From Charina bottae (lineage: Eukaryota; Chordata; Lepidosauria; Squamata; Charinaidae): DNA of 64,000 bases. A model generated the notes under the pieces. That model saw only the letters and a list, made by a program, of their open reading frames with translations. It was not told the origin of the DNA and did not search any database. Where the stretch lies: assembly GCA_023362775.1 (NCBI GenBank), contig JALMGJ010000006.1, positions 9,814,501 through 9,878,500 on the forward strand, given 5' to 3'. Position numbers and translations under genes: made by a program. Within the stretch, counting starts at the first letter, position 1; each line of letters starts with the position of its first letter. Positions 43,714 through 52,530 of this stretch are shown here, piece by piece.

Positions 43714-46505
43714 AGAAAGAGAGAGAGAGGGAGAAGGGAAGGGAAGGGAAGGGAAGGGAAGGGAAGGGTAGGGAAGGGAAGGGAAGGGAAGGGAAGGGAA
43801 GGGAAGGGAAGGGAAGGGAAGGGAAGGGACAGGCCATTTTAGGTTAGCATCCATAACATTTTAAATCAGGAACAAAAGAATCCAAGGAACACGACAGGAT
43901 TACAAAATGATTCACTTACAATTAAATGCAAATGACAGAGGGCAAGAATCTCAACTAATCTAGAAAATAAAAGGTCTCATTCCAGAAGCAGGGGGTGATT
44001 AAAATGGAACTGAAGCCCTGTCATAACCCCACCCGTCTCCTCTGAAAGCTATGAGCAAGCAGTTCCCCCCTTTGGGAGAAAAGAGACTTCGGAATTAGTT
44101 CATCCATTAAATTTGCTCCATTTTCATGCAGGAAAGCTATAACTCACATTTCCATTTTACCATTCCTGAAAGTACAAGAAAATCTATTTGTGAGAACCTT
44201 TTCCTTGCCTGCTCCAGAGGCCAAAAATCTAGATTCCAGTCTGTAGCTGGTGTGACAATGGAGTTACTGAAAAGGTTTATGTGCCAGGCTGTAGGTAAAG
44301 GAGCTTACATAAACATCCAGGAGAAGAGTCCTATTTGCATAACGACAGCAGTTGCTTTGAATGGTACACAGGGTTTTAATTCCATTTTCCAGTTTTAAGA
44401 GGATGAGGTCTCCGCGTTCCCAAGAAGAGAATAAATTTATCTCAGCCTTTGGAAGATGAGCTTCCCCTCCAGGGAACATACACACCACACACTAATAACA
44501 CTTGTGTGTGTTTTTGTCCTGACCTGGAAACACACAGCTAAGAAGCGTGAAGGCATACCAAGAGGAGGCAGAAAAAGTAACAAATACGCCTATGCTTACC
44601 TCCACTTCTTTCTCATTGGGAGAGCCACTGAAATGAGAAGAAACCCCCCACAAAATAAAGAACAATATTAGTAGGTCCCTCATCTACACAGACCTGAAAT
44701 GTCCTTTTCTAAGGCCTTCCCAGATAAACTGGAACTGTTCTCAAAATTCCTAATCTAAACAGCCATTCTAGCCTAAAGGTCTGGAGTCCCAGCACCACCA
44801 CATCTCAAGGGGGTCATGTTGAGGAGCCAAAAAGATGGAACAAGGTCTACTCTAAGGGCATATTTGCAGGCCAGTCCTTATGCTGCTAGGGGGGGGACAC
44901 AGTGCTGCCATTTCAGTTGAGCTGATCCAGAATGGCACATTAACCAGAGCACAGAATATGGATCTTTAGAGTAGGAGACCTGGTCAGATACTCTAAGAAA
45001 AGCCACAGGGAGAAGTTCAGAAGGTCCTCCAGAAAAAAAAAATGGCTTTAAGGAAGATTAAGAGGCAAATTGCAAGCAGTGTTGGCACTGGAAATAAACA
45101 GGATGCAGTGCTTCAGAGCCAATTTCCAAAAGGTGCTTCTGAATGCCCAGGAGACACCGGTCTGTCTGCCCCACCTTAAAACAGCTACAGAGGGGTGCTA
45201 CTTCTCTACTCTTCCCCATTCCGAATCGCTTTGGGGAGACTGAATCCCAAGCACTACGCAGCCCTTGGGGGAAGCCAAATCAACCTTGGAGGAGAGGAAG
45301 GACCTGTCGGGATGCTAAACCCATGAGGCCTCATCTCAGGTGCCACAGGTCTCCTGCAGTCTACAGGCACAGTAGGTTGCACTCATCTAACAACAGTGAA
45401 ACAGGGCACCATGAGATCTTGATTGAGTTAGGAAAGGTAACATGCTGAAGAGTTTGCAGGCAAAAGAAATTGGAGGACTGGGATGGATTTCCTCATGGCT
45501 TTGCGTCCCAGCCTTCTTTATGAGATATTTCCCACAAATATTCTAGACAAAAGAGAGGCCTGGGCTACAAGTGGGGCGAGAAGATGGGGGCAAGCTTAAT
45601 ATTCTTTGCATTCATAGAACCCGATCAGGGGTATCCACAGGGTATGGACAAATAAGTCAAGGTGGCGTCTAGAACAGTGAACACAATGCTCCGACACAAA
45701 TATAAAACAGGCTGAGCGTTGATTGCACTGTTGTGGCCATCTTGATTTTTTTCTCCATACCGAGAGTACTTCTGAACCTGATACTTACTTATCCTGGTTC
45801 TTTTGGCACACAACACTGCTTGACAGATCCTGACATGAAGATGAATCACCTGCAAAGAGTGATCAGACAGCAAAGACCTTAAAAATGCAGGTAAGTGAGA
45901 AAGGACATCTTAGGAGCAGAACTGGTTGGCTGTTTATGGTTTAAAAGAACCTTCCCTAATGTGGTGCCCTCCAGATGCACCTGTATCTGGCTAAGGATTC
46001 TGGGAATTGAAGTCCAATATATCTGAAATGCACCAGGCTAGGGCCAGCTGGCCAGCACAAAGTTTCCCCGTGCCTTTGCAATCTCAATTTATTGTTGAAC
46101 TACAAAAACAACAACAGAACTCCCACCTAAAATGTCAGATGTGATAAACCCAGTGTTTAAACCTCAGTGTTTCCACGTTTGGGGTAGGAACAAAAAAGGA
46201 TTCATTTAAAACAGGGGAGGATCAACTGTTGATAGCAGAGGGGCCACACTTAACATTTCGGGAGGAGGCATTTCCGTCATTTAGTAATCATTAATGACTC
46301 AGTGGAGAGATAAGATGAGGTCTAAAATTTCTTGAGAAGTTTCTGATGAAATCCAGTGCTTGACAATGGAAAATAGCAAATCATTATTTGATGAGGAATG
46401 GCAGGCTTTATACAAGAGATAAGCAACGGTCTGTATCAGAAAGTGTGGGAAAGTTAAAGTATACCAGCATCATTAAAATTTTAAATTTAATTACTAAAAT
46501 TGAAA

Positions 46506-46546
<41 letters not shown>

Positions 46547-48846
46547 GACAGCTGCAGGAGGCAGAATGGTGTTGCTCCTGTGGCAAGAACTTTGCTACCC
46601 ATCTGGGAAAGGCCAGAATTTTTTGGATTCTTTTTCCTCTGTTTATTGGAGAAGAGTTTACTTTTCTTTCCTCCTTTTTGCAATTACAGGTAGTCCTCCT
46701 TTAGTGACTGCCTTGAATAGTGACCATTCGCAATTACCACAATGCCCGCTTTACCACAACAAAAGCCTCCAGTGTGCCACTGATTAAGGTCTGGTCAGTT
46801 TCAGGCAGCCCTGCAGTCAACCTGAGGGTTCTAATCAACTAATTAAGCCCACAGAGCTGAGCCTGTTCACTTGCAGTTAGCACTTTTTAGGGAAGCCCTG
46901 CACTGGGAGAAAAGCAACTCAAGAAGAGATAGCTTGTTTAAGCAATCTCTCAGTCCTGCAAGGGGGAAAAATAGGGGGGGAAAAACAGGTCAGGCACAGC
47001 ACTGTAGGAGAGAACTTTATCTGAATGAGATGACAGCTGGAGCAGCATCTCTCTCTGTCACCTGGTTTGCATACCGACCATGTCACTTAACACCATTTCG
47101 CCAATTGCATTCACTAAACAAGGACTAAGGTAAAGGTTCCCCCCGCACATTTGTGCAGTCGTGTCCGACTCTAGGGGCCGGTGCTCATCTCCGTTTGTTA
47201 GCCGAAGAGCCAGCGCTGTCCGAAGACGCTTCCACGGTCATGTGGCCGCATGATGCACGTGGAACGCTGTTACCTACCCACTGAAGTGGTACCTATTCAT
47301 CTACTTGCACTTGCATGCTTTCGAATTGCTAGGTTGGCAAGAGCTGGGGCTAGTGCGGACTACCTATATAAACAAGGACTACCTATATGTTAAATCAGTG
47401 CAGATGAGGCTGTTGTGACTATTATTACTCTTATTACAGAACTCCTTCAGGGCCTTCAAGGACCACAACTTTGGGGGAAAAATTATTTAAGGGGACGACA
47501 GTGTCAAAAATAAAACAACCAATAACCAAGAATCAAAGAACTGAAGGGGCTATTTAGGCCATAAGGTAGAATCCCTTGTTCAGAGTAAGTTAGAAGAATT
47601 AGAAAAAGTAGAAAAAGTAGTGATTCAGGCACATAGTGATGGCCAACCCTGTCCAAGTGAAAGACAAGGCTGGATGAAACCTCCTTGAGATTTTTATTTA
47701 GTATGTTCTGTTAACTCAATCATTGTGACTTGTAAGCCATGGCTTAGTGCAAGATGTGAACCGAGCCAACTTTGGTTTAGTCAAAACCCCAAGAATACTT
47801 GTGGCTTCACTAGCTTACTGCTTGCACAGAGATTCACATATCTGAAAAAGAGTAACGACAATACCGGCCCTGTTGCTGGAGGCATCTTCTGTAGCTTCCT
47901 CTTTTGCAGCAACAGTTGCTTCCTGCAACACTAAAGTAGAGAGGTGCATTTTCCCCTCCGGTTCCAGTAGTGTAGAGTCCATATCTATAAAGGCAGAAGA
48001 CGAGGGGAAAAAGGGATAATGTGATATCCAACTCAGATCACTTGGGCATTTGAAGATTTTCACACATTTCAATAGAGGAAACAGAAGCCCTTTGTTAGGC
48101 AGACTTTTTTTTTTAATCCATTCAATTGTGTCCAATTCTCGGAGACTGCCTGGAGAAATCCCTGCAGTTTTCCTGGCAAGGTTTTTCAGAAGTGGTTTGC
48201 CATTGCCTCCTTCCTAGGGCTGAGAGAAAGTGACTGGCCCAAGGTCACCCAGCTGGCTTTGTGCCTAAGGTGGGACTAGAACTCACGGTCTCCCAGTTTC
48301 TAGCCTGGTGCCTTAACCACTACACCAAACTGGCTCTCTTAGGCGGACATAGCTTGATGGTTTTCAACCATATTTCCAAGTCTCCCTCCATTCACCACCC
48401 AAATTACAGAACTGTTTGGTCGTGAAGGAAGGGAAATGCTTGTTAAGGAAGAGATCTTTATAGGTGCAGAAAAAGCCAATCTGGATTCCCACTGTAATCT
48501 GCGGTAGATCAGAGAGATCTACTGAACAATCACAGCCAATGTTTCTTTCTGATGATGCCACCGATCATGTGTTATCATTCTGGTGTCATTGTGGCTGCTG
48601 CAGAAGCCCACAATAATTTGAAATGTTCTTTGTTACTTACCAGCTCCTCTCTACTTCCACTTACCTTGTGATTCTTTAGTGCCCTCTGTAGCAAAGGAAG
48701 AAGTTTCTTGGGATGAAGTTAGTTCACTGGGAAAAGAATGAGATATGAGCGTACAATCCAACGGCAGAAAAACAGGATGGATAATGAAATGGATGCATTT
48801 TCTCTTACCTGAATAAGGTATCTGCTAATGCTCCAGCATCACTCTC
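25022..48846 (-). CDS. IRAG2: IRAG2 (LRMP/JAW1), thirteen 3' coding exons
   Basis: Inositol 1,4,5-trisphosphate receptor-associated 2, a tail-anchored coiled-coil protein of the ER and nuclear envelope. Exons in transcript order: 48846..48809, 48726..48665, 47984..47865, 45849..45789, 44627..44600, 35962..35822, 33878..33747, 31893..31746, 30867..30830, 28832..28771, 27395..27294, 27073..26972, 25265..25022. All phases join: 1278 nt, 425 codons plus TAG. The layout is an acidic Ser/Thr-rich N-terminal part (first five exons), a coiled-coil core starting [20 protein letters not shown], an [20 protein letters not shown] segment, a Ser/Arg-rich linker and one C-terminal membrane span with a short lumenal tail. 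The core is diagnostic of the LRMP/MRVI1 family; the position beside DNAI7 picks IRAG2. Exons upstream of 48846 are incomplete here. Confidence 0.92.
26719..26853. mobile_element. Palindromic hAT MITE, 135 bp
   Basis: Same length and family as 13396. Flanked by the 8-bp duplication ATCTAAGG (26711..26718 and 26854..26861). In the last-but-one IRAG2 intron region. Confidence 0.85.
26972..27073 (-). CDS. IRAG2: IRAG2 coding exon
   Basis: Acceptor CTCCTTACAG, donor CT|GTAAGT, 102 nt, phase 2 to 2. Ends [16 protein letters not shown], comparable to a SEK...PSKW segment I recall just before the membrane anchor in mammalian LRMP. Confidence 0.82.
27294..27395 (-). CDS. IRAG2: IRAG2 coding exon
   Basis: Acceptor CTGCCATTAG, donor GA|GTGAGT, 102 nt, phase 2 to 2. 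Encodes [20 protein letters not shown] and an acidic tail [10 protein letters not shown], matching the linker region of the family. Confidence 0.85.
27493..27518. repeat. (GA)n microsatellite
   Basis: About 13 GA units. Confidence 0.9.
27545..27937. mobile_element. Tigger-like MITE
   Basis: CAGGTAGTCCTTGACTTAC and GTAAGTCGAGGACTACCTG are near-perfect inverted ends, each flanked by TA. One of the best preserved copies here. Confidence 0.85.
28771..28832 (-). CDS. IRAG2: IRAG2 coding exon
   Basis: Acceptor ATTCTACAAAG, donor TG|GTACGT, 62 nt, phase 0 to 2. Encodes [20 protein letters not shown] followed by W across the junction; the RRSSW motif is recognisable in LRMP. Confidence 0.85.
28833..30829. 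other. IRAG2 intron
   Basis: AT-rich; I looked for a further exon here, because mammals have a short Arg-rich segment at this point, and found none. The flanking exons join in phase without one. Confidence 0.5.
30830..30867 (-). CDS. IRAG2: IRAG2 short coding exon
   Basis: A 38-nt exon with a strong pyrimidine tract and acceptor CTTTCAG and donor AAG|GTACAA, phase 1 to 0. Encodes [12 protein letters not shown], comparable to the QIKKRSASL segment I recall from mammals. Its phases are the only ones that link its neighbours. Confidence 0.82.
31746..31893 (-). CDS. IRAG2: IRAG2 coiled-coil exon
   Basis: Acceptor CTTCCTTAG, donor GAG|GTAACA, 148 nt, phase 0 to 1. Encodes [20 protein letters not shown] and [13 protein letters not shown], very strongly conserved in the family. 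Confidence 0.94.
33747..33878 (-). CDS. IRAG2: IRAG2 coiled-coil exon
   Basis: Acceptor TTGTTCAG, donor CAA|GTAAGT, 44 codons, phase 0 at both ends. Encodes [20 protein letters not shown] and [12 protein letters not shown], part of the conserved coiled-coil core. Confidence 0.94.
33973..34018. repeat. (GC)n(TC)n compound microsatellite
   Basis: GCGCGCTCGCGCGCGCGC followed directly by about 15 TC units. Confidence 0.95.
34165..34390 (-). mobile_element. SINE-like repeat
   Basis: CTGTAAGGCAGGTTGGGCTG and CCAACACCTTCACAACTACA, the last resembling a reversed tRNA-like head. Partial repetition of the same pattern continues to about 34490. Confidence 0.5.
35386..35719 (+). mobile_element. tRNA-derived SINE, family A
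   Basis: GGTGGCTCAGCGGTTAAGAG and GGTTCGAATCC boxes, with tail AACCTTTACCTTTAATAAA. Full length, about 100 bp downstream (on +) of which lies IRAG2 exon 35822. Confidence 0.85.
35822..35962 (-). CDS. IRAG2: IRAG2 coiled-coil exon
   Basis: Acceptor GTTCTCCAG, donor AAT|GTAAGG, 47 codons, phase 0 at both ends. Encodes [20 protein letters not shown] and [17 protein letters not shown], the signature of LRMP/MRVI1 proteins. The intron upstream of it holds the 6.2-kb inverted Penelope pair. Confidence 0.95.
36662..36695 (-). ncRNA. Hammerhead-ribozyme-like motif, left PLE 3' end
   Basis: CTGAAGA, stem II GCCCCTT/AAGGAGC (one mismatch), GAAAC and GTT on the - strand, downstream of the left ORF. 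Confidence 0.55.
36793..39342 (-). CDS. Penelope-like reverse transcriptase with GIY-YIG endonuclease (left copy)
   Basis: 849 codons without a break. The RT (about residues 250-640) shows [13 protein letters not shown] (motif A, about 416), [18 protein letters not shown] (motif B, about 480) and YVDDTW (catalytic motif C, about 519). The C-terminal GIY-YIG nuclease begins near residue 716 (VVYAIQC, then [19 protein letters not shown]) and cuts DNA to prime reverse transcription. The first 20 or so codons overlap the terminal repeat. It differs from the right copy at only two residues that I found (Leu/Arg in NFEN-HQELT, Met/Val in IFLP-LSS). The ATG chosen is the only one giving this full frame. 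Confidence 0.95.
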   Translation of the reverse strand: MIQATDNSTWMTENLHRHIAIHFGDETLKLVRKFEKTARKVADYRNHLRFNLRCRQQRLIPTSLRLQSTVKGHRADQILQQAQRHLLNERIRQVHFTIDALQYNFENLHQELTATLPDPILDRVIQLGNKVQLAQHHKTKERQTKKFDILLSRSKQKQGTGETTGRNNNNRTTEDKKNMWVKNLSDRELTQPERDVLAKGLNFAITPKQVPVVELITATESAIHNNHLPFEEAEQLRLKISAALSSAQPPPPNLTVQERRALTALSKDETITILPADKGRCTVVLNTADYHNKITSLLEDHHTYEKLKRDPTNNYKKKAIDSLKQLEHDGSIDRITYHRLYPGEAIPCIYGLPKIHKEGTPLRPIVSSINSVTYNIAKHLSTILAPLVGHSEHHIHNSEEFVSKAKILKLDTDETMVSFDVSSLFTSIPTTHALSAVRKRLEEDSTLERRSHLNPNQICHLLDLCLNTTYFTYRGDFYRQKHGCAMGSPVSPIVANLYMEEVEKKALNTFQGTVPTHWFRYVDDTWVKIKAQEVQAFTDHINTIDANISFTREDTKDNRLAFLDCEVLIGTGGKLEIGIYRKPTHTDQYLMFDSHHPLQHKLGVIRTLSHRAETIPTSMDSKKNENQHLRTALKACGYPNWAFTKSKSTRPKTATDRAETQSKRKNLVIPYMAGVSEKIKRIFGKHHIPVYFKPTNTLRQRLVHPKDQTPKHKKSNVVYAIQCSEECSELYIGETKQPMYRRMAQHRRNNTTGPESAVYLHLKEKGHSFEDINVHILDREDRWFERGVKESIYANLENPSLNRGGGLRHKLSPIFLPMLSSVPRKIKTISEAQQQHGVFNDPPLDDKRT
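39372..39405 (-). ncRNA. Hammerhead-ribozyme-like motif, left PLE 5' terminal repeat
   Basis: The same 34-nt motif repeated upstream of the left ORF, showing that the terminal repeats are direct within one element. Confidence 0.55.
39860..42409 (+). CDS. Penelope-like reverse transcriptase with GIY-YIG endonuclease (right copy)
   Basis: 849 codons, intact, with the same domains as the left copy: RT motif A near residue 416, YVDDTW near 519, GIY-YIG from about 716. The near identity of the copies and the lack of stops imply a young insertion or gene conversion between the arms. Promoter and export of the RNA are unknown; the start codon follows the terminal repeat by 20 bp. Confidence 0.95.
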   Translation: MIQATDNSTWMTENLHRHIAIHFGDETLKLVRKFEKTARKVADYRNHLRFNLRCRQQRLIPTSLRLQSTVKGHRADQILQQAQRHLLNERIRQVHFTIDALQYNFENRHQELTATLPDPILDRVIQLGNKVQLAQHHKTKERQTKKFDILLSRSKQKQGTGETTGRNNNNRTTEDKKNMWVKNLSDRELTQPERDVLAKGLNFAITPKQVPVVELITATESAIHNNHLPFEEAEQLRLKISAALSSAQPPPPNLTVQERRALTALSKDETITILPADKGRCTVVLNTADYHNKITSLLEDHHTYEKLKRDPTNNYKKKAIDSLKQLEHDGSIDRITYHRLYPGEAIPCIYGLPKIHKEGTPLRPIVSSINSVTYNIAKHLSTILAPLVGHSEHHIHNSEEFVSKAKILKLDTDETMVSFDVSSLFTSIPTTHALSAVRKRLEEDSTLERRSHLNPNQICHLLDLCLNTTYFTYRGDFYRQKHGCAMGSPVSPIVANLYMEEVEKKALNTFQGTVPTHWFRYVDDTWVKIKAQEVQAFTDHINTIDANISFTREDTKDNRLAFLDCEVLIGTGGKLEIGIYRKPTHTDQYLMFDSHHPLQHKLGVIRTLSHRAETIPTSMDSKKNENQHLRTALKACGYPNWAFTKSKSTRPKTATDRAETQSKRKNLVIPYMAGVSEKIKRIFGKHHIPVYFKPTNTLRQRLVHPKDQTPKHKKSNVVYAIQCSEECSELYIGETKQPMYRRMAQHRRNNTTGPESAVYLHLKEKGHSFEDINVHILDREDRWFERGVKESIYANLENPSLNRGGGLRHKLSPIFLPVLSSVPRKIKTISEAQQQHGVFNDPPLDDKRT
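42507..42540 (+). ncRNA. Hammerhead-ribozyme-like motif, right PLE 3' end
   Basis: CTGAAGA 42507..42513, stem II 42515..42521 with 42526..42532 (one C-A mismatch), GAAAC 42533..42537, GTT 42538..42540. The upstream counterpart at about 39803 lacks the GTT and continues TAG instead. Confidence 0.55.
42587..42680. repeat. Perfect short inverted repeat at PLE right end
   Basis: CTTAGTGGAAACGTTTCACT at the left arm is mirrored at the right arm, each arm about 42 bp and containing a hammerhead-like core. It ends the insertion before the 13-bp duplication. Confidence 0.8.
42836..43257 (-). mobile_element. CR1/L2-type LINE, 5' truncated
   Basis: 3' tail at 42836..43015, then the C-terminal coding part read on - ([20 protein letters not shown]) to about 43257. 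Confidence 0.8.
43323..43600 (-). mobile_element. Solo LTR, 278 bp
   Basis: TGTCAGCC...CATTACA termini, flanked by the 5-bp duplication GATAC (43318..43322 and 43601..43605). Same family as 22981. A poly-C run lies at about 43430. Confidence 0.75.
43670..43828. repeat. (ATAG)n and (GGGAA)n microsatellites
   Basis: About ten ATAG units (43672..43712), then about nineteen near-perfect GGGAA units to 43828. Long purine run on +. Confidence 0.95.
44600..44627 (-). CDS. IRAG2: IRAG2 short coding exon
   Basis: A 28-nt exon with acceptor CTCATTTCAG and donor GAG|GTAAGC, phase 2 to 0. Encodes GSPNEKEVE, which joins directly to [10 protein letters not shown]. The phase fits both neighbours. Confidence 0.8.
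45789..45849 (-). CDS. IRAG2: IRAG2 coding exon
   Basis: Acceptor CTCTTTGCAG, donor AA|GTAAGT, 61 nt, phase 1 to 2. Encodes [19 protein letters not shown], a Ser-rich segment of the variable N-terminal part. Confidence 0.78.
46508..46548. repeat. (AAT)n microsatellite
   Basis: About 13 units. Confidence 0.95.
46686..47388. mobile_element. Tigger-like MITE carrying a SINE
   Basis: Left end CAGGTAGTCCTCC. The right end AAGGACTACCTATA is displaced by the SINE insertion at 47128..47369. Confidence 0.6.
47128..47369 (-). mobile_element. tRNA-derived SINE, family A, head truncated
   Basis: Reverse orientation from the CCTTTA-type tail to CTAGTGCG. The 12-bp duplication AAACAAGGACTA flanks it (47116..47127 and 47370..47381). 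A GACTACCTATAT stretch sits between the truncated head and the right duplication. Confidence 0.75.
47865..47984 (-). CDS. IRAG2: IRAG2 coding exon
   Basis: Acceptor TGCCTTTATAG, donor CCG|GTATTG, 120 nt, phase 1 to 1. Encodes [19 protein letters not shown] and [14 protein letters not shown]; acidic, of the variable N-terminal part. Confidence 0.78.
48104..48338 (-). mobile_element. tRNA-derived SINE, family B
   Basis: Full copy in reverse, flanked by TTAGGCAGAC and TTAGGCGGAC (48094..48103 and 48339..48348). Confidence 0.8.
48665..48726 (-). CDS. IRAG2: IRAG2 coding exon
   Basis: Acceptor CTTTTCCCAG, donor AAG|GTAAGT, 62 nt, phase 2 to 1. Encodes [20 protein letters not shown]. Confidence 0.78.
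48809..48846 (-). CDS. IRAG2: IRAG2 coding exon (most 5' in the continuous chain)
   Basis: Acceptor TTTTTGCAAG, donor CAG|GTAAGA, 38 nt, phase 0 to 2. Encodes [12 protein letters not shown]. The acceptor is weaker than those of its neighbours, but the phase and acidic character fit. Confidence 0.7.
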
Positions 48847-50199
48847 CTTGCAAAAAGATGAAACGTCTTAGCATTTACAGCCAAACAAAAAGCATTGGGA
48901 ACATTTATTATTGTATATTTTAAAAAATGAGGCACAGGGACATTTCCTTGAGGCTGCCTTGAGTTTCTGATTTGGTGACCTTATACTGTAAATGATATTA
49001 CTGATATAATCAATACACTACCAGGATCAATCCCATAATTAATTAATTAATTAAATCAGCTTGGGACTTAGTTATATAGGAGACACACAGTGAGGCACCA
49101 TTTGATTGTGCAACTTGCCGGCAGTTAACCTTATTTCCATATGCATTTGCTTTGGAGCAAAGTCTGTTGTTTCCTTTGCTCTATTTTAACAACAGCTGTT
49201 CCCTGAAGCAACAATGAGAGGTTAAAAAGAGCCACAGATCTCTACTGGAAGGACCCATTTATCTCAAGAGGCTCAAGGAAAGCTAGATGAAAAGGGTTGA
49301 GCCAGTCCATTTTTTCCTCTGCCATTTTTACAATGGAACACTGGATTTATCAGCTGGTGTGATGTCTCCACCACTCAGCTCCAAAGATTCCCTAAAGCAA
49401 GAGCAGGGAATTTGCCCCCCTCCAAATGTTATACAATTACGGCTATCAGCATCTTTCACCATTGGTGAGGCTTAGCTTGGAAGCAGAAAGGTGTAGTTAG
49501 CAACATTAGGGGGGGGGGAGGGGGGGGAGGCACAGGTTTCCCACCTCTGGCTTTTCCAAATGTAGTAAATTCCTGCCTGAACTACTCCCAAATATTCTGT
49601 ACCTACAGAGTAGAGTAACAGTGTTCCAACTACTTTATTTCTTTTACAAGCATATGCACACAGAATTATCATACCCCAAATCCTGTAAATGCAGTCTCTA
49701 ATTCCCAGGATAGTTAATGAGAAACTTCCTCAATCTATTATCCTCCTGATACTTTGAAACTCCAATTCCAAGAATTCCCAATTAGCTTGGTTTAAGAATA
49801 GTTTTAAGCATAGTTTAAGAATGCATATATGCAGGCCTACACATGAAACAAATATGATGATTTTGTAACTCCTGGCCTATATTTGAGCCCAAATGTGCAG
49901 AGGTACCCTGAGGCCTGAAAAATATTTCAAGGGTTCCTCCAGGGTCAAAAGGTTGAGAAAGGCTGGTCTATTGTAACAAACCTAATGCTTAAAGCAAGCA
50001 AGCCAGCCTTAATGGCAAGTTACTTGCCCCCTCCTCTTTCTGCACGTAATTAATTATTATGGTAGCATTCAAGAAACCATAAAGTCCATTAAGGGGTTGT
50101 AGGTAGTATCTATTGCACATCCCTAGTTTCTGAATTTCTCTAATTTCCTTTTATAGTCACCAAAATCAGCAGCCATAACTTCATTTTCATTTTCTCTAC

Positions 50200-50574
50200 A
50201 AGTAGTCCTAGCTCAACAACCACAATGGGGACTGGCAACTCCATTGCTAAGTATCCACGACGGGCTTACAACCTCACTTCCACTGTGGTTGTTAAGTGAG
50301 ACATCACGTGACCATGACTTGTGATTTTACTGCCAGCTTCTCCATTGACCCCATTGGAAGACAGCTGTGAAGTGTGCAAATGGTGAACACATGACCATGG
50401 GATGCTGTGATGGTCAGAAATGCCTGCCCATTGCGAAGCACCCGAATCTCAATCACATGACCGTGGGGACGCTGCAACGGTCATTAAGTGTGAGGACTGG
50501 TCATAAAGTTTTTCAGTGCCGTCGTAACTTCAAACAGTCACTAAACAGGTGAGTCATTAAGCGAGGACTATCTG
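50200..50574. mobile_element. Tigger-like MITE
   Basis: CAAGTAGTCCTAGCTC at the left and AAGCGAGGACTATCTG at the right, TA flanks. Confidence 0.7.
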
Positions 50575-50744
50575 TACTCTGAATGTATGACCAACAACTT
50601 CATGGGTTGATCCAATTCTAATTAGTGGGGGAGAAGGTTCTAATTAGTGAGAGCTAGCTTACTTTCCCTGGTCTGGCAACAACCAGGTTTGCTGGGACTG
50701 ACTCAGAGCCTTGGTAACTACAGTCCCAACATAACTAGAAGCTT

Positions 50745-51045
50745 TTTGTTGTTTATTCGTTCAGTCGCTTCCGACTCTTCGTGACTTCATGGACCAGCCC
50801 ACGCCAGAGCTTCCTGTCGGCCGTCACCATCCTCAGCTCCCCCATGGTCGAGTCCGTCACCTCCAGAATATCATCCATCCATCTTGCCCTTGGTCGGCCC
50901 CTCTTCCTTTTGCCTTCCACTTTCCCTAGCATCAGCTTCTTCTCCAGGGTATCCTGTCTTCTCATGATGTGGCCAAAGTACTTCAGTTTTGCTTTTAATA
51001 TTCCCTCAAGTGAGCAGTCTGGCTTTATTTCCTGGAGCTATCTAG
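50745..51045 (-). mobile_element. BovB (RTE) LINE 3' end
   Basis: The - strand encodes LEKKLMLGKVEGKRKRGRP and RWMDDILE, the C-terminus of BovB reverse transcriptase, ending near TTCGTGAC and (TTG)-type tail. 5' truncated. Confidence 0.85.
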
Positions 51046-52204
51046 AAGCTACCGGAGTAGAAAACCTGATGATCTTCTTGATCTTCTTATGCATCTTTCT
51101 CTCCCTTTCTCCAAGTCATCTTTGCCTAAATCAAAAGGCATTTCTTTATAATGTTCCAGCTAAATCTCACCCCTGTCTTTTCCTCTTCCAGCTGCACTCT
51201 ATCTATCCTGTCCATGATGATGTGATGCAAACTGTACTTGTTTCTCCAAAATGTTGCTAGCCAAGGACCATCTCGGATCAACAATTCTTCTGAAGCCACT
51301 TCACTTTTCATTAAGAAACCCAAACAGCCCATTTTGATTTTTCAGTGCCACTACAAAATAAGAACACTACGGCCAACTGTGTTTCACTCAAAAGTAAATC
51401 AAAGACATCCAGACTGAATTTAACTTTGTGTGGGAAGAAGTTAGGCAGGTTTCATAGGATAAGAGTTCAACCCCACACATGTTTAACTGGATGAAACCAA
51501 CAGAACTCAATGGAATGAACTCCCCAGTAATTGGAATGGAAATCAGTAAAGTTAATTTGTGAAAGAATGTTGGAAGGGAAATTATTTTCAAAAACTTGCT
51601 TTTTCTTGAATTACTGTCTCAACATTTTAAAATTAAATAATTCCTTCTCATCAACTCCAGGATGCGCTAAAAAGATGATACGGTTTCATCATTACTTTTG
51701 GCCCCCTTTTTTCATCCTTAACACAAGTTTTGCTTTTTTTGCTGAAGTAACGTTTACAATTCCTTTTCCAATCCACCCAAACCTCAAGATCTTGCCGAAT
51801 CACCAATATGTTTCCTCTTGTAATATATGGGAAATCCAGTATAGTGTAGGGTCAAGTCTTCACCCAGACGATCTACTCATTGGGTGGACTGGTCCAAACG
51901 ACTTTAGCGAGCTGTTGCTAGGATCAAAATTAGTAATCTAAGCTACCTTGAGCTCTCAAGAAAAGGTGAAACATCAATCTAACAAATTAGAACTTTTTAA
52001 ATTTAATTTTCAAGATTTTGCATATACATTGTCCCCCGTTTGCATTGGACTAGTTCATACCAATCAAGCACCAAGTAAATCTATACAAGTATGCATGAGC
52101 AAGTCCCAGCAGGTTGTACAACATCTCCTCAGAAGGACAAGCATACATGGATGGCAGAGTTTTAAATGAACCCGTAAAATTCAAGTTTCAAATGAACGAA
52201 ATCA

Positions 52205-52530
52205 ATGTGGTAAAACCCCTCTGTCAATCTTGGGGGACAGCATACCACGAAGAGAAAGAGCTTCCATGGTTCTGACTAAATGGTTTTCTTCTGGGGAATC
52301 TGCACTCGGAAACCAGTACATAAAACTAACCTTGAGAGAGTCACCATCCATCCTTATTCCCAAGGTCAGGTCTGCATCCGTCTGGTTACCAACCGAATGG
52401 TGATTACACCTGCTAGCAGAAACCAAATATTTGCATATGGCAGCTACAACTTTCCCTTCCCCTAAAGGGAAATGCTGGGGGATATTTTTATCTACAGCTT
52501 TTACGTAAGTGGAGAATCTAGCACCAGCTG
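52205..52530 (-). pseudogene. Unrecognised coding-like segment
   Basis: About 105 open codons on the - strand end in TGA at 52205..52207. They include IPQHFPLGEGKVVAAICKYL, GNQTDADLTLGIRMDGDSLK and SFMYWFPSADSPEENHLVR. A possible acceptor TGTGTTGCAG lies just upstream, but a different frame further up also reads well (LKPVTAIHSILSYAAFVLQL) and could be the same gene broken by a frameshift. I do not recognise the family. It might be an old retrocopy, a terminal exon or transposon coding sequence. Composition looks protein coding rather than random. Confidence 0.4.

Noticed and set aside
43634..43854. Open frames rich in Leu-Pro-Phe-Pro-Ser
   Set aside because: Translation of the GGGAA repeat.
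44139..44156. 18-nt microexon candidate on the minus strand with good splice signals
   Set aside because: In the phase required by its neighbours it contains a stop, and the neighbours join without it.
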